Assembly: GCF_003149675.1 (NCBI RefSeq) | Contig: NZ_LWMS01000031.1 | Location: 124,001 to 188,000, forward strand | DNA length: 64,000 nt | Direction of reading: 5' to 3' | DNA from: Methanosphaera cuniculi | Lineage (GTDB): Archaea > Methanobacteriota > Methanobacteria > Methanobacteriales > Methanobacteriaceae | In this document: positions 29,879-39,242 of the stretch, one piece after another | Layout of the letters: each line of letters opens with the position of its first letter | Position numbering within the stretch: position 1 is the stretch's first letter | Position numbers and translations under genes: made by a program | Notes under the pieces: generated by a model | What the model was told of the DNA's origin: nothing | The model's database searches: none | The model's input: the letters and a program-made list of their open reading frames with translations, nothing else

Positions 29879-31432
29879 ATGGCAGAACAAGTAATGGAAT
29901 CCAAACTATGGAGTATAACAGATATACTACGTGGACACATGGATGCTAATGAATATAAAAGTTATATGCTGAGTTTCATATTCTACAAATATTTATCAGA
30001 AAATGTAGAAAAAACAGTACAAGAAGTAGGACAAGATGAAGAAAAACTAGTACGTGAAAAAATTGGATATTATATACCAAAGGAATATTATTTTAAGTCA
30101 ATAATTGATAAAGTCAACAATGATGAATACATACTAGACCTATTACACACATCATTAAAAGCAATAGAAGAAAGTATAAATAAAGACATAAAAGATCCAT
30201 TAAATATATTTGAAGACTTAGACTTAGAAACCACAAAACTAGGAAAAACAAAAGAAGCAAGAAATACCATAATAGGAAAAGTACTATTAAAACTAGATGA
30301 AGTAGACTTCCGTCTTGAAGATACAGAAACAGATGTACTAGGAGATGCTTATGAATACTTAATAGGTATGTTTGCAGCAACAGCTGGTAAGAAAGGTGGA
30401 GAATTCTATACACCTCAAACAGTAAGTACAATATTAGCACGTATTGTATCACATGGAAAAGAAACTATTAAAAAAGCATATGATCCAACATGTGGAAGTG
30501 GCTCACTTTTACTTAGAATAAGTAAAGAAACAAATGTAGAAGAATACAGGGGACAAGAATTAAACACTACAACATATAATCTTGCAAGAATGAATCTTAT
30601 GTTACACAATGTACCTACAACAAAATTTGATATAAGACAAGGAAATACACTTGAAGAACCACAATTCTTAGATGAACGTTTTGATGCAATAGTAAGTAAT
30701 CCACCGTACTCTGCACATTGGAGTAGTAGCAAAGAGTACTTGAAAGAAGATCCACGATTTAATGAGTATGATAAACTAGCACCAAAAAGTAAAGCAGATT
30801 ATGCCTTTATACAGCATATGTTATATTTATTAGCAGATGATGGAATTATGACAGCAGTTTTACCTCATGGTGTATTATTTAGGGGTAGTGGGGAGGCAAG
30901 TATAAGAAAACATATTATAGAAAAGAATTATTTAGATGCAGTTATAGGTTTACCTGCTAATTTGTTTTATGGTACTGGTATACCAACTATGATTTATGTG
31001 ATGAAGAAGAATCGTAGCCTTGATGAACCTGTATTATTTATTGATGCTTCAGAGGAATTTGAAAAAGGAAAAAAACAAAACATATTAACAGATGAGCATG
31101 TGGATAAGATTGTCGATACGTATGTTAATCGTGAAGAGATTGAAAGATATTCTTATCTTGCTTCTATGGATGAAATAATAGAAAATGATTTTAATTTGAA
31201 TATTCCACGTTATGTAGATACTTTTATACCTGAACCTGAAATAGATCTTGATGAAGTACATGATGAGATATGTAGGATTGATGCTGAAATGGAGAAGATA
31301 GATAAGGAATTATTAAAATATTGTAATGAATTAGGAATTAAACCGCCTTTTCCGGTGAAAGATGATAGTTATATGACTAGTACTGGGGAGGAATCTAAGG
31401 ATGATGATGGACTAGATCAATGGATAAATTAG
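29879..31432 (+). CDS. hsdM: type I restriction-modification methyltransferase subunit HsdM, orphan
   Basis: 517 residues, full length. An N-terminal helical HsdM domain (1-150; LWSITDILRGHMDANEYKS) is followed by an adenine N6-methyltransferase domain: SAM motif I DPTCGSGSLLLR (about 205), catalytic motif IV SNPPYS (about 275), and the region AVLPHGVLFRG (about 322). HsdM methylates adenine only together with an HsdS specificity subunit. Neither hsdS nor hsdR is in the window; the next genes are two recombinases. It may work with a specificity subunit encoded elsewhere, or be a remnant of a phase-variable locus. Strong RBS GAGGAGG. Confidence 0.92.
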   Translation: MAEQVMESKLWSITDILRGHMDANEYKSYMLSFIFYKYLSENVEKTVQEVGQDEEKLVREKIGYYIPKEYYFKSIIDKVNNDEYILDLLHTSLKAIEESINKDIKDPLNIFEDLDLETTKLGKTKEARNTIIGKVLLKLDEVDFRLEDTETDVLGDAYEYLIGMFAATAGKKGGEFYTPQTVSTILARIVSHGKETIKKAYDPTCGSGSLLLRISKETNVEEYRGQELNTTTYNLARMNLMLHNVPTTKFDIRQGNTLEEPQFLDERFDAIVSNPPYSAHWSSSKEYLKEDPRFNEYDKLAPKSKADYAFIQHMLYLLADDGIMTAVLPHGVLFRGSGEASIRKHIIEKNYLDAVIGLPANLFYGTGIPTMIYVMKKNRSLDEPVLFIDASEEFEKGKKQNILTDEHVDKIVDTYVNREEIERYSYLASMDEIIENDFNLNIPRYVDTFIPEPEIDLDEVHDEICRIDAEMEKIDKELLKYCNELGIKPPFPVKDDSYMTSTGEESKDDDGLDQWIN

Positions 31433-31528
31433 AAGAAATATAAGTAGTGGATGATAGAAAAACTACAATGAATTAAATTATTTAGATATATTTAAAATGA
31501 TTTATTAAATGAAATGGAGGAAGAATAA

Positions 31529-33823
31529 ATGGAATCACTGGAAGATAATAAATATTTTAAGGAATTCTGTGAAAAAAATGGAATTACCAAAGTTTATCAA
31601 AAACATAATTACAAAATTGTATTGAGCATGCTTCATGAAACCATGAATATCACAATAGATGATATGGTGCACCAGACAGAAAAAGAAGCAAAACAAACAA
31701 TAAAATTATTTAAAAACAATCTTAAAACGGAAGATATGGCATTAAATTTACGTAAAAGATCTCTTAATCAAATTAGAGAAATATATAATTCATTTAATGT
31801 AATTGATAATTCAAAATATGAAATAAAAGATAATTATTACTTTAAAAAATTTTGTAATGATAGAAATTTAGGGGAGAGATCAAAAAAGAATTACATTGAT
31901 CATCTCAAAACATACGTTGAAGTTATGGATATTTCATTAGATGAAGCATTAGATTCTCAAAGGACATCTGATGAAATAGAAGAAGAAATACGAAAATACG
32001 AAAATATATTATCAGAAGACGGCTATGCAGTGAAAACTATAAACAATAAATTACAACATGTAAAAATAGTATACAGGCACTTTAATAAAATAAAGAATGG
32101 ACATACTCTTGGTAATGGATTAAATTCAAGGATAAAGAAGAAAATAAAAACAAGCACACCCTCCCCTGCACAAATAAGAGCAAAAAAAGAGGATGAAAAA
32201 GAAGAAATTCCACAATTTGATAAAAATGGGCAATTAGATATATATTATGATCCTATTTTTAAAAAAGCATGTCAAGAACTTAATATAAAAACAAAACAAA
32301 ACAAACTTACTTATAAAGCTGCACTTTCACATTTTCTTAATACAATAGGAATGACTTTTAATGAATTTATCAAAAGTAATCCATCACCCCTATTATTAAA
32401 GTCATATTTTAATAAATTCCAGGGATACATGTACTTAGATGGAATGGCTGAAAGTAGTGTACGTATTATGGTTGGAAAAGTCAAAAAATTATGTAAACAT
32501 TTGTGTTTTGAGTTACCAGAGCCTGAAAAAGAAATTTATCCACTAAATAAAAAAGGTAATCCTAAACTATTAGTTCTTGAAAAAGATCCTTCATATAATG
32601 TAGATGATGATCCACTTTTTAAGAAAATGTGTGAGGAGAGGAATCTTTCCCGAAATACAATAAAATGTTATTCTTCTTCGTTAAAAGAGTATTTAGTATT
32701 TCATAATATGACATTAAAAGAAATCGTTGATGAAGCAGAAGAAGAAGAAGAACAAGGAATCAGAATGAAAAATAGGAAAATTAAACAAAGATTAATGGAT
32801 TATAGAACCTTTTTAATAAAACAGAATATGACTCGAACAACTATTAATACATATCTAAGTAAAACTAAAACAGTATATAGTCACTTTGAAATAGAAATCC
32901 CTGATTTACCAAGAGTTAAAATGAAAAATGAAAGACAAGTAACATATTTTGATCTTCCTACACGTGATCATATAAGAGAAGCACTTGAATTATGTGATCT
33001 AAAAGGAAAGGCACTTATCTTATTTATGTCAAGTAGTGGAACAGCAAGAGCTGAAACATTATCACTTACAGTACGTGATTTTATTAATGGATGTAAGGAA
33101 TATACTACAAAGACAAATTTAAAAGAAATACTGGAAGAATTACAATACCGTAATGATGTAGTGCCAACAATCCATCTTCGACGTATCAAAACAGATAAGC
33201 AATATTATACATTTTGTAGTCCTGAAGCATCATATCATATTATAAGAGAATTATTATTACGTCCAGAAGTAAACTATGATGATGCCTTATTTAATTGGTC
33301 TGACGGTGCGATGCTTCACTTTTTCCAGAGTATAAATGATACTAAAAATTGGGGAAGGGTAGGTAAATACAGATTTTTCCGCAGTCATGCACTGAGAAAA
33401 TTCCATGCAAGTAATATCGGGCTACCTACAGAGTTTGTTGATGCACTTGAAGGACGAAGTAAAAATAAAGTACATGAAACATATATTAAAACAAATCCTG
33501 AAAAGCTTAAAGAGAAATATTTAGAATGTATGGGAAATGTTATGATAGGTGCAATACCTCTTTCACCTGAAACAATTAAGCCTGCTCCACGTGCACAAAT
33601 GGGTAGTGAAAGAAAACCAGCACCATTAACTCAAAGTTATGATCCTACACTTAATTTTAACTTATCATCAAATCAAACAAGTGTAACTAATAATGGTGGT
33701 AATCAAGGTGTTTGGACACGTGTTGTTGGACGTACTCCACGTGCTAATATTAAATCTGGTACTGGTAAGGCATGTAGTCTTAATGGTGGAGATAAACGTA
33801 TTAGTTTCTTTACAACAGGATAA
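31529..33823 (+). CDS. tyrosine recombinase with four tandem core-binding domains
   Basis: 764 residues, about twice the usual length. Four similar SAM-like core-binding units precede one catalytic domain: roughly 1-95 (KYFKEFCEKNGITK), 100-195 (YYFKKFCNDRNLGERSKK), 230-335 (PIFKKACQELNIKTKQ) and 352-470 (PLFKKMCEERNLSRNT). The catalytic domain (475-685) has SSGTARAETLSL, RRIKTDKQYYTF, HALRKFHAS and GRSKNKVHETYI, giving Arg, Lys, HxxR and Tyr. The C-terminal tail of about 80 residues is low in complexity. Extra DNA-binding units suggest recognition of a long or repeated site. It is followed closely by a three-unit paralogue. The recombinase call is firm; the target is unknown. Confidence 0.87.
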   Translation: MESLEDNKYFKEFCEKNGITKVYQKHNYKIVLSMLHETMNITIDDMVHQTEKEAKQTIKLFKNNLKTEDMALNLRKRSLNQIREIYNSFNVIDNSKYEIKDNYYFKKFCNDRNLGERSKKNYIDHLKTYVEVMDISLDEALDSQRTSDEIEEEIRKYENILSEDGYAVKTINNKLQHVKIVYRHFNKIKNGHTLGNGLNSRIKKKIKTSTPSPAQIRAKKEDEKEEIPQFDKNGQLDIYYDPIFKKACQELNIKTKQNKLTYKAALSHFLNTIGMTFNEFIKSNPSPLLLKSYFNKFQGYMYLDGMAESSVRIMVGKVKKLCKHLCFELPEPEKEIYPLNKKGNPKLLVLEKDPSYNVDDDPLFKKMCEERNLSRNTIKCYSSSLKEYLVFHNMTLKEIVDEAEEEEEQGIRMKNRKIKQRLMDYRTFLIKQNMTRTTINTYLSKTKTVYSHFEIEIPDLPRVKMKNERQVTYFDLPTRDHIREALELCDLKGKALILFMSSSGTARAETLSLTVRDFINGCKEYTTKTNLKEILEELQYRNDVVPTIHLRRIKTDKQYYTFCSPEASYHIIRELLLRPEVNYDDALFNWSDGAMLHFFQSINDTKNWGRVGKYRFFRSHALRKFHASNIGLPTEFVDALEGRSKNKVHETYIKTNPEKLKEKYLECMGNVMIGAIPLSPETIKPAPRAQMGSERKPAPLTQSYDPTLNFNLSSNQTSVTNNGGNQGVWTRVVGRTPRANIKSGTGKACSLNGGDKRISFFTTG

Positions 33824-33844
33824 AATGGGGGTACATGATTACTA

Positions 33845-35650
33845 ATGAATGAAGAAGTAGAAGAATTACTAAATAACCCCCTTTTCATCACCTATATAAA
33901 TAAAAGTAATATAACATCATTTAGAACAATAGAACAATATGCCAAGGGGCTCAACAAGTACTTAAAGTATAAAAATTTAACAATTGATAAATTACCACCA
34001 CTCACAGTAGATGAACTACAACATGAACTAGACAGGTACGGAGAATACCTGACAGAAGAAAACCCTAAGAAAACCTTTGATAAAATACGAAAAGAATTCA
34101 CGCCAATAAAACAATACTACCAACTAATACATGGCGTAGTATTTCCTAAAAAAGCTTCTAAAAGAACCCGTGACCCAGACTCATTTAAGTATACTGTGTT
34201 TGATGATTTTTGTAAAGGATTAAAGAAACAAACCCGAAGACATTACGGGTTATGTCTTGATGAATACATGAAATGGACTGGTAATACATTAGATGAAATA
34301 CTAAAAACCACGAAGAACACGGATGAAATATTAGATGAATTAGAAGTATATAAAATGGAGTTAAATAAAACCATTCCTAGTCTTAGGACGTGTTATGATC
34401 ATGTTGGTTGTGTAAGACGTTTTTATAAACATTTTGGATTAATTAAAAAGAATAATGATGACATTTACCCAAATAGTCATGAACTCGAAAAAATAGAAGA
34501 AATACGACAAATACGTGTAGAAAGAAATATAGCACCAAGCACATTTCAAGGATATCTCACAGTACTCATGGATTATTGTAATTTTCATAAGATGACCATA
34601 CAAGAATTACTACAAGAAGCCCAACATGACGAAGAAACTATACATGTTAAAAAGAATCGTACAATTAAACAAAGACTCCTCAAATACAGATCATACCTGA
34701 TAAATAACTCGAAACATCATAGTTCAGAAACAATAAAAGGATATATTGCAAAAGTTCAAACTTTTTATAATCATTACGAAATAGAAATACCTAACCTTCC
34801 TAATGTGAAACTGCCTTCTGCATATAAATCTACTTATGATGATTTGCCTACGAAGGAACAGTTAAGACAAGCTTGCGACCTTGCAGATCAAGAATTTAAA
34901 GCCCTTATTCTTTTCATGAGTAGTAGTGGAACTGCACGGGCTGAAACACTTTCTTTAACTGTTGGTGATTTTATTAAAGGTTGTAAGGATTACACTACTA
35001 AAACAGATATACATGAAGCACTCCAAGAATTAAGGTACAGAGATGATGTTGTACCTACATTGTATCTACGCCGGATTAAAACGGATAAATATTATCATAC
35101 TTTCTGTAGTCCTGAAGCTTCAAAGTGTATCATTGAAGTATTAATTCACCGTCGTAACATTCAACTAGGAGATTCATTATTTAACATTACGCCTGGAGCA
35201 TCAGAGGTACGTTTTCAGAAGATAAATGATGAAATGAGATGGGGTAAAGTTGGACGTTTCCGTTTTTTCCGAAGTCATGTTATGAGGAAATATTATGCAA
35301 GTAATATAGGATTACCACCAAATATTGTTGATGATCTGGAGGGACGTTCTAAAAGCATGGTTCATGAAGCATATATCAAGAGTAACCCAGAGAAGTTAAA
35401 GCAAATGTACATAGAACACATGAATAATGTAATGATATACAATGAAGTACCAAAACCATACACGTCCTGTCACGTAGAACAACCAGTAGTGACGAATAAG
35501 TCCTCTGCTAATAATGTAACATGTACACCGGGTAATGTGAAGCCTCAGCGTGAAGGAATTCGTGACACGGATCGTATAAAAATAACAATGTTTCATCACC
35601 GGGATCATAGAATAATGATGATCCGTGATGAACCATACTACTACAACTAA
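33845..35650 (+). CDS. tyrosine recombinase with three core-binding domains
   Basis: 601 residues. Three SAM-like units: residues 1-100 (NPLFITYINKSNITSFRTIE), 110-205 (FDDFCKGLKKQTRRHY) and 215-325 (RVERNIAPSTFQGYL). The catalytic domain (330-530) is very close to that of the upstream gene: SSGTARAETLSL, RRIKTDKYYHTF, HVMRKYYAS and GRSKSMVHEAYI. A tail rich in His, Arg and Asp follows. It starts 22 bases after the preceding gene and was probably produced by duplication with gain or loss of an N-terminal unit. It may act with its neighbours on the same sites. Confidence 0.87.
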   Translation: MNEEVEELLNNPLFITYINKSNITSFRTIEQYAKGLNKYLKYKNLTIDKLPPLTVDELQHELDRYGEYLTEENPKKTFDKIRKEFTPIKQYYQLIHGVVFPKKASKRTRDPDSFKYTVFDDFCKGLKKQTRRHYGLCLDEYMKWTGNTLDEILKTTKNTDEILDELEVYKMELNKTIPSLRTCYDHVGCVRRFYKHFGLIKKNNDDIYPNSHELEKIEEIRQIRVERNIAPSTFQGYLTVLMDYCNFHKMTIQELLQEAQHDEETIHVKKNRTIKQRLLKYRSYLINNSKHHSSETIKGYIAKVQTFYNHYEIEIPNLPNVKLPSAYKSTYDDLPTKEQLRQACDLADQEFKALILFMSSSGTARAETLSLTVGDFIKGCKDYTTKTDIHEALQELRYRDDVVPTLYLRRIKTDKYYHTFCSPEASKCIIEVLIHRRNIQLGDSLFNITPGASEVRFQKINDEMRWGKVGRFRFFRSHVMRKYYASNIGLPPNIVDDLEGRSKSMVHEAYIKSNPEKLKQMYIEHMNNVMIYNEVPKPYTSCHVEQPVVTNKSSANNVTCTPGNVKPQREGIRDTDRIKITMFHHRDHRIMMIRDEPYYYN

Positions 35651-35665
35651 AAAAAAATAATTAAA

Positions 35666-36331
35666 ATGGAGTTATATAGAATTATTATGAATCGTAGACA
35701 AAAACAAGCCTATATTTGGCATAGTAGACATGAAGATTATAAACAAAGAATAAGACAAGCAAGAAGAATAATAAAAAAATGCTACAACAATTATGAAAAT
35801 CCTTACATAGCATATAGTGGTGGAAAAGATAGTATAGTACTAAGTCATATGGTACTAAGTATGTATCCAGATGCTAATGTATGGCATTGGGATTATGGTG
35901 ATGATCTTATGCCTCGTAAATATGAAAAAGAAGTACTAGTTAATATTCATGATATGGGTTGTAAGCATCTAATTGTAAATAAAAGAAAAGGAAAAGGAGA
36001 AAATACTAGTAGTGGATATAAACAATTTTTTGGAACAATTGCAGAAAATAAAGATAAATATGGCTGGGATATAGGACTTATAGGTATTAGACAACAAGAA
36101 TCATGTAATCGTCGACAAACATATACTGATTATTTTATGAATGATTGTTGTTATCCATTACTTAAATTAACAGTTGATGATATATGGGCTTATATTATTA
36201 AAAATAAGTTAAATTATCCTAGTAGTTATGATTTAATGGGTGATTATGAAGGATGGGATAAGATAAGATTTGTTACATTTAATGACCCTGAATTTGATAC
36301 ACTGGAAAATCATCATGGAATATTCATCTAA
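35666..36331 (+). CDS. CysH-like PAPS reductase family protein
   Basis: 221 residues of the adenine-nucleotide alpha-hydrolase (PP-loop) fold. The pyrophosphate loop is YSGGKDSIVLSHM near residue 50, and GIRQQESCNRR near 145 matches the family's GxRxxES motif. There is no C-terminal redox cysteine pair of true PAPS reductases and no APS-pathway neighbours, so sulfate assimilation is unlikely. CysH-like genes of this sort are standard companions of type IV-B CRISPR loci and are common on phages and plasmids. Here the csf operon lies about 14 kb away on the same element. RBS TGGAG is almost at the start. The reaction is unknown. Confidence 0.8.
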   Translation: MELYRIIMNRRQKQAYIWHSRHEDYKQRIRQARRIIKKCYNNYENPYIAYSGGKDSIVLSHMVLSMYPDANVWHWDYGDDLMPRKYEKEVLVNIHDMGCKHLIVNKRKGKGENTSSGYKQFFGTIAENKDKYGWDIGLIGIRQQESCNRRQTYTDYFMNDCCYPLLKLTVDDIWAYIIKNKLNYPSSYDLMGDYEGWDKIRFVTFNDPEFDTLENHHGIFI

Positions 36332-36362
36332 AAAAAGTAGTATATTGGGTGGTTAAAGCTTC

Positions 36363-36998
36363 TTATTCATCATATGTTTTACTAATAAACTCAGTCCATG
36401 ACTTACTAAATTTATGATTACTGAATGCTTTTTTAAGTCCACTAATCTGTTTTAATCGTAGTACTTCATCCATTTCCATACCAAGACTCTTACAGATACG
36501 ATCATCACTCCATCCTTCACTAGATAATTCTATTACTATATCACTCATACTACGTATTTGATGAGTTCCTCTTGCTCTGTTATGCCTGATAGTACTACCC
36601 ATTCTTTCATCTAATGGTTTATCAATCACAGTTAATGGTAAGTATCCATGTAATCGTTCTTTGATATCTTCATGTTCCTTTCCTACACGGTTACGGTGGA
36701 AACCATCCACTATTTCATATCCATCTTCTTTTTTATATGCTACTATAGGTTGTGTATATCCATCAACCCGTATTGATTCATATAATAAGTTCATTTCTGG
36801 TGTTGCTACTTTGTTTGGATTGTATTCATTAGCTTCTATTTGATCTCCTTGTATCCATTGAACATGACTGATTGGTTCATCAAATGGCATGCACTCTGCA
36901 ATTTCCTTGTTTATCATGTTTATTTTTTCTACTTTTTCGTCGATGTTATCTATATCATTTAGTTCTTTTTTTAATTGTTTAATAGTGTCTTCTATCAT
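36363..36998 (-). CDS. ibrB: IbrB-like ParB-fold protein
   Basis: 211 residues. After a 45-residue helical lead it has a ParB/sulfiredoxin-fold nuclease-like domain: ANEYNPNKVATPEMNLLYES, DGYTQPIVAY and IVDGFHRNRVGKE, then RHNRARGTHQIRSMSDIV and a helix-turn-helix-like end (DDRICKSLGMEMDEVLRL). This is the IbrB pattern. IbrB and IbrA are encoded together on many phages and islands and were named for control of immunoglobulin-binding proteins in E. coli; their biochemical role is not settled. It follows ibrA by one base and would be cotranscribed with it on the minus strand. Confidence 0.8.
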   Translation of the reverse strand: MIEDTIKQLKKELNDIDNIDEKVEKINMINKEIAECMPFDEPISHVQWIQGDQIEANEYNPNKVATPEMNLLYESIRVDGYTQPIVAYKKEDGYEIVDGFHRNRVGKEHEDIKERLHGYLPLTVIDKPLDERMGSTIRHNRARGTHQIRSMSDIVIELSSEGWSDDRICKSLGMEMDEVLRLKQISGLKKAFSNHKFSKSWTEFISKTYDE

Positions 36999-36999
36999 T

Positions 37000-38289
37000 T
37001 TATAAGTTCAACTCCTTAGCAACACGTTTTAAAGGTTTACTATTTGTATTTTCTTCTTTAATTAAATTTCCTTTATACTTTTCTTTCATTTCTAGTAATA
37101 ATTCTTTGTCTCGTTTTGTTTCACCAAAAGATAATCTACTCATCCAAAAATCATTACGTTCTATTGCTCTTGCTACACGTCTCCAACTTGCTACCTTTTT
37201 TTGTGATTCTAATTTTTTATCAGCAGTATCTGGGATATCTTCTATTTTTACTCCATTATGTTCTTCATGCCATGTAAGGAATTTCTGTATTTTTCGTACA
37301 TAATGATCACGTAACTCAGGTGCATATAATCCTAAACTTTCAAGTAGAAATACGCTGTATTCTTGCCATGTCATGTGTTCGGGTTTTTCACTCTTAATAT
37401 TTCCTAGTAATGATGTACGGGCGTAGATGTTACCAAAATTAACACCTGCTAATCGTTGTAATGCACGTTCCCATGTTTCAGGTTCAATTACTCTTATCTG
37501 GTCTAGTCCTCCTTTTTGGTCATCTCCGAAGAATTGACATAGTCTTTGGCTGTGTATTCCTACACCGTTTTTCCATAGTTTTTCGTATACTTGGTTGTAT
37601 TGCCAGTCGTATTTTTCTACTACTCCCCAGATGTCACGTGTACTCCAATCATAGATTGGGTAGAAGTTGTATATGTCTACTGGTTTTCCATTGATTTTTA
37701 GTTGAGTAGTCCATTGTTTATCCTTGTATGTGTTTTTAGCTGTGGATATAATAGTACGAAAACGGTTAAGGCTTTCATCAGATCGGATAGCTACTCCTTG
37801 ACAACAACTTCCATTGTGTGTGTTGGTGTACCATTCTCCGAATTTGGGTGTGAATTCTTCGAATTCCATGCCTTCATAGAAGAATGGAAAGGGGTTGTTG
37901 TCGGTTGTAATTGCATCTTCTGGTATTTCGCAGATCCATTTGTCTTTCTTGTTTTCATCCCAGCATGTCCATTTTGGTTCAAAAACACTTACTGCATTAC
38001 GAAGACTAAGGGGTAAGCATACCCAGTAGAAGTCACGAATACATTTCATATTGCTTCGTAGGTATTCTATATGGTCTATAGTATCCTTGTATTGTGCTTC
38101 TAGGTGTATGCTGAGTATATCATATTTTACGCCCATTTCTTGTGCTACTTTGTCTGCTAGTTGTACCATTACACTACTATCTTTACCACCACTTAGGCTG
38201 AGGCATACGTTGTCAAATTCGTTGAAGATGAATTCTAACCGTTTACGTGCAGCGGTTAGTACATCTTCACCTGTGTATATTTTTGGCAT
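37000..38289 (-). CDS. ibrA: IbrA-like PAPS reductase family protein (DUF3440)
   Basis: 429 residues. The PP-loop LSGGKDSSVMVQLADK is near residue 35. The middle carries the IbrA-specific region with CWDENKKDKWICEIPE, VAIRSDESLNRFRT and PIYDWSTRDIWGVVEKYDW, and the C-terminal DUF3440 half has HSQRLCQFFGDDQKGGLD. It is larger than the CysH-like neighbour. Operon order on the minus strand is 39142 to 36363: two unknown genes, ibrA, ibrB, driven from a repeated promoter at about 39200. The family presumably activates or hydrolyses a nucleotide; the substrate is unknown. Confidence 0.85.
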   Translation of the reverse strand: MPKIYTGEDVLTAARKRLEFIFNEFDNVCLSLSGGKDSSVMVQLADKVAQEMGVKYDILSIHLEAQYKDTIDHIEYLRSNMKCIRDFYWVCLPLSLRNAVSVFEPKWTCWDENKKDKWICEIPEDAITTDNNPFPFFYEGMEFEEFTPKFGEWYTNTHNGSCCQGVAIRSDESLNRFRTIISTAKNTYKDKQWTTQLKINGKPVDIYNFYPIYDWSTRDIWGVVEKYDWQYNQVYEKLWKNGVGIHSQRLCQFFGDDQKGGLDQIRVIEPETWERALQRLAGVNFGNIYARTSLLGNIKSEKPEHMTWQEYSVFLLESLGLYAPELRDHYVRKIQKFLTWHEEHNGVKIEDIPDTADKKLESQKKVASWRRVARAIERNDFWMSRLSFGETKRDKELLLEMKEKYKGNLIKEENTNSKPLKRVAKELNL

Positions 38290-38291
38290 GA

Positions 38292-38600
38292 TTATTCACG
38301 CTCTACTTGTATAGTGTATGTTCCTGTGAGGTCTGTGTATTTGTATTCGAATGTGTTGTTTTCATTGTTTATTAGTGTATTGTAAAAGTCTGTGTTGTCT
38401 TGGTCTCTGCAGTGTTCAAGTGTTAGGTAGTCTTGTTTGTTGTTGCTTGTCCATCCTAGTAGGGGTGTTCCGTCCCATGCTCCGGTTTCTGGGTGTCTTG
38501 CTTCTACATCGTTTATACTTCCATAATTGTTGATGTATACTTTATATTCTAATTCTGCTTCGTTTATGCTTAATTTAAAAGGTATTATTTTTAATTCCAT
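38292..38600 (-). CDS. uncharacterised protein upstream of ibrA
   Basis: 102 residues, acidic, predicted mostly beta strand (ELKIIPFKLSI, LEYKVYINNYG, YKYTDLTGTYTIQVERE). It ends two bases before ibrA and follows the gene at 38615 by 14 bases, so it is the second gene of the minus-strand operon. RBS GGAG lies about ten bases before the start. No family recognised; the place suggests an accessory or structural role for the IbrAB pair or the element. Confidence 0.7.
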   Translation of the reverse strand: MELKIIPFKLSINEAELEYKVYINNYGSINDVEARHPETGAWDGTPLLGWTSNNKQDYLTLEHCRDQDNTDFYNTLINNENNTFEYKYTDLTGTYTIQVERE

Positions 38601-38614
38601 TGTTGTTTCATCTC

Positions 38615-39142
38615 CTATTGTGTTGTTTGAATGTTGTATTTTTCAGATATGATTTTTGCATGTTCTCTGGTGCATGTCCATCCATCATATTCTTTGTTCC
38701 ATGTGAAGTAGTCTTTTATTAGTGTCCATAGTTCATATGATGTTCTATTGTTGAATTGGTATATTCCTTGTTCTACTTCTACCAGTTCTAATTCTTCATT
38801 TTCGGGTGGTAGGTTTTGGATTTCTGCATATTTGATTGCATCATGGATTTCTAGTAGTATTGGTGTTATTATTTTTGGTAGTGTTTTTCGGTATTCTCTG
38901 AATGTTTGTCCTTGTACTTTTGCTGCTATTTCATCGATTTTTGTGTCTGGGAGTATTTTTTGTACTATTTCTTTTCGTTCTCCTGTATTGTATGATTCAC
39001 AGTTTACGGCGAAGTCATCTACTGCTTTGTTGTAGCGGTTTATTTCTTCTTGTGTTAGTTGTTCTCCTTCGCATTTGTTTTTTATTGCCATGAGTATTTC
39101 ATGGCATGTGTGGTCTATATTTCGTTGGGTGATTTGTTTCAT
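38615..39142 (-). CDS. uncharacterised protein, first gene of the ibrAB operon
   Basis: 175 residues, soluble, mainly helical. It has no recognised motif. It begins MKQITQRNIDHTCHEILMAI; the C-terminal part (TSYELWTLIKDYFTWNKEYD, then HAKIISEKYNI) looks like a small DNA- or protein-binding helical fold. RBS AAAGGAG and a repeated promoter (39198-39241) lie upstream, so it probably leads the operon of four genes that ends with ibrB. Confidence 0.7.
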   Translation of the reverse strand: MKQITQRNIDHTCHEILMAIKNKCEGEQLTQEEINRYNKAVDDFAVNCESYNTGERKEIVQKILPDTKIDEIAAKVQGQTFREYRKTLPKIITPILLEIHDAIKYAEIQNLPPENEELELVEVEQGIYQFNNRTSYELWTLIKDYFTWNKEYDGWTCTREHAKIISEKYNIQTTQ

Positions 39143-39197
39143 TTTGTATTTTGTCTCCTTTTTGTTTTTTTGTTTCTATTACTTAATATATTTTTCT

Positions 39198-39241
39198 TAG
39201 TATATAAATGTTTTAGTTTATTTATTATAAAAATAAAATTA
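39198..39241 (-). promoter_or_regulatory. repeated promoter, copy 1
   Basis: Read on the minus strand it contains AAACATTTATATACTA with a TATA box, preceded by an A/T tract. The same block recurs at 39671, 40378 and 40863, each before a minus-strand gene start, and once on the plus strand at 44131. It should drive the ibrAB operon. Confidence 0.6.
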
Positions 39242-39242
39242 T

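Noticed and set aside
35666-36331. DndC, phosphorothioation of DNA
   Set aside because: No dndB, dndD or dndE genes are nearby, the cysteines of DndC are not recognisable, and the IbrAB neighbours fit phage PP-loop genes better.
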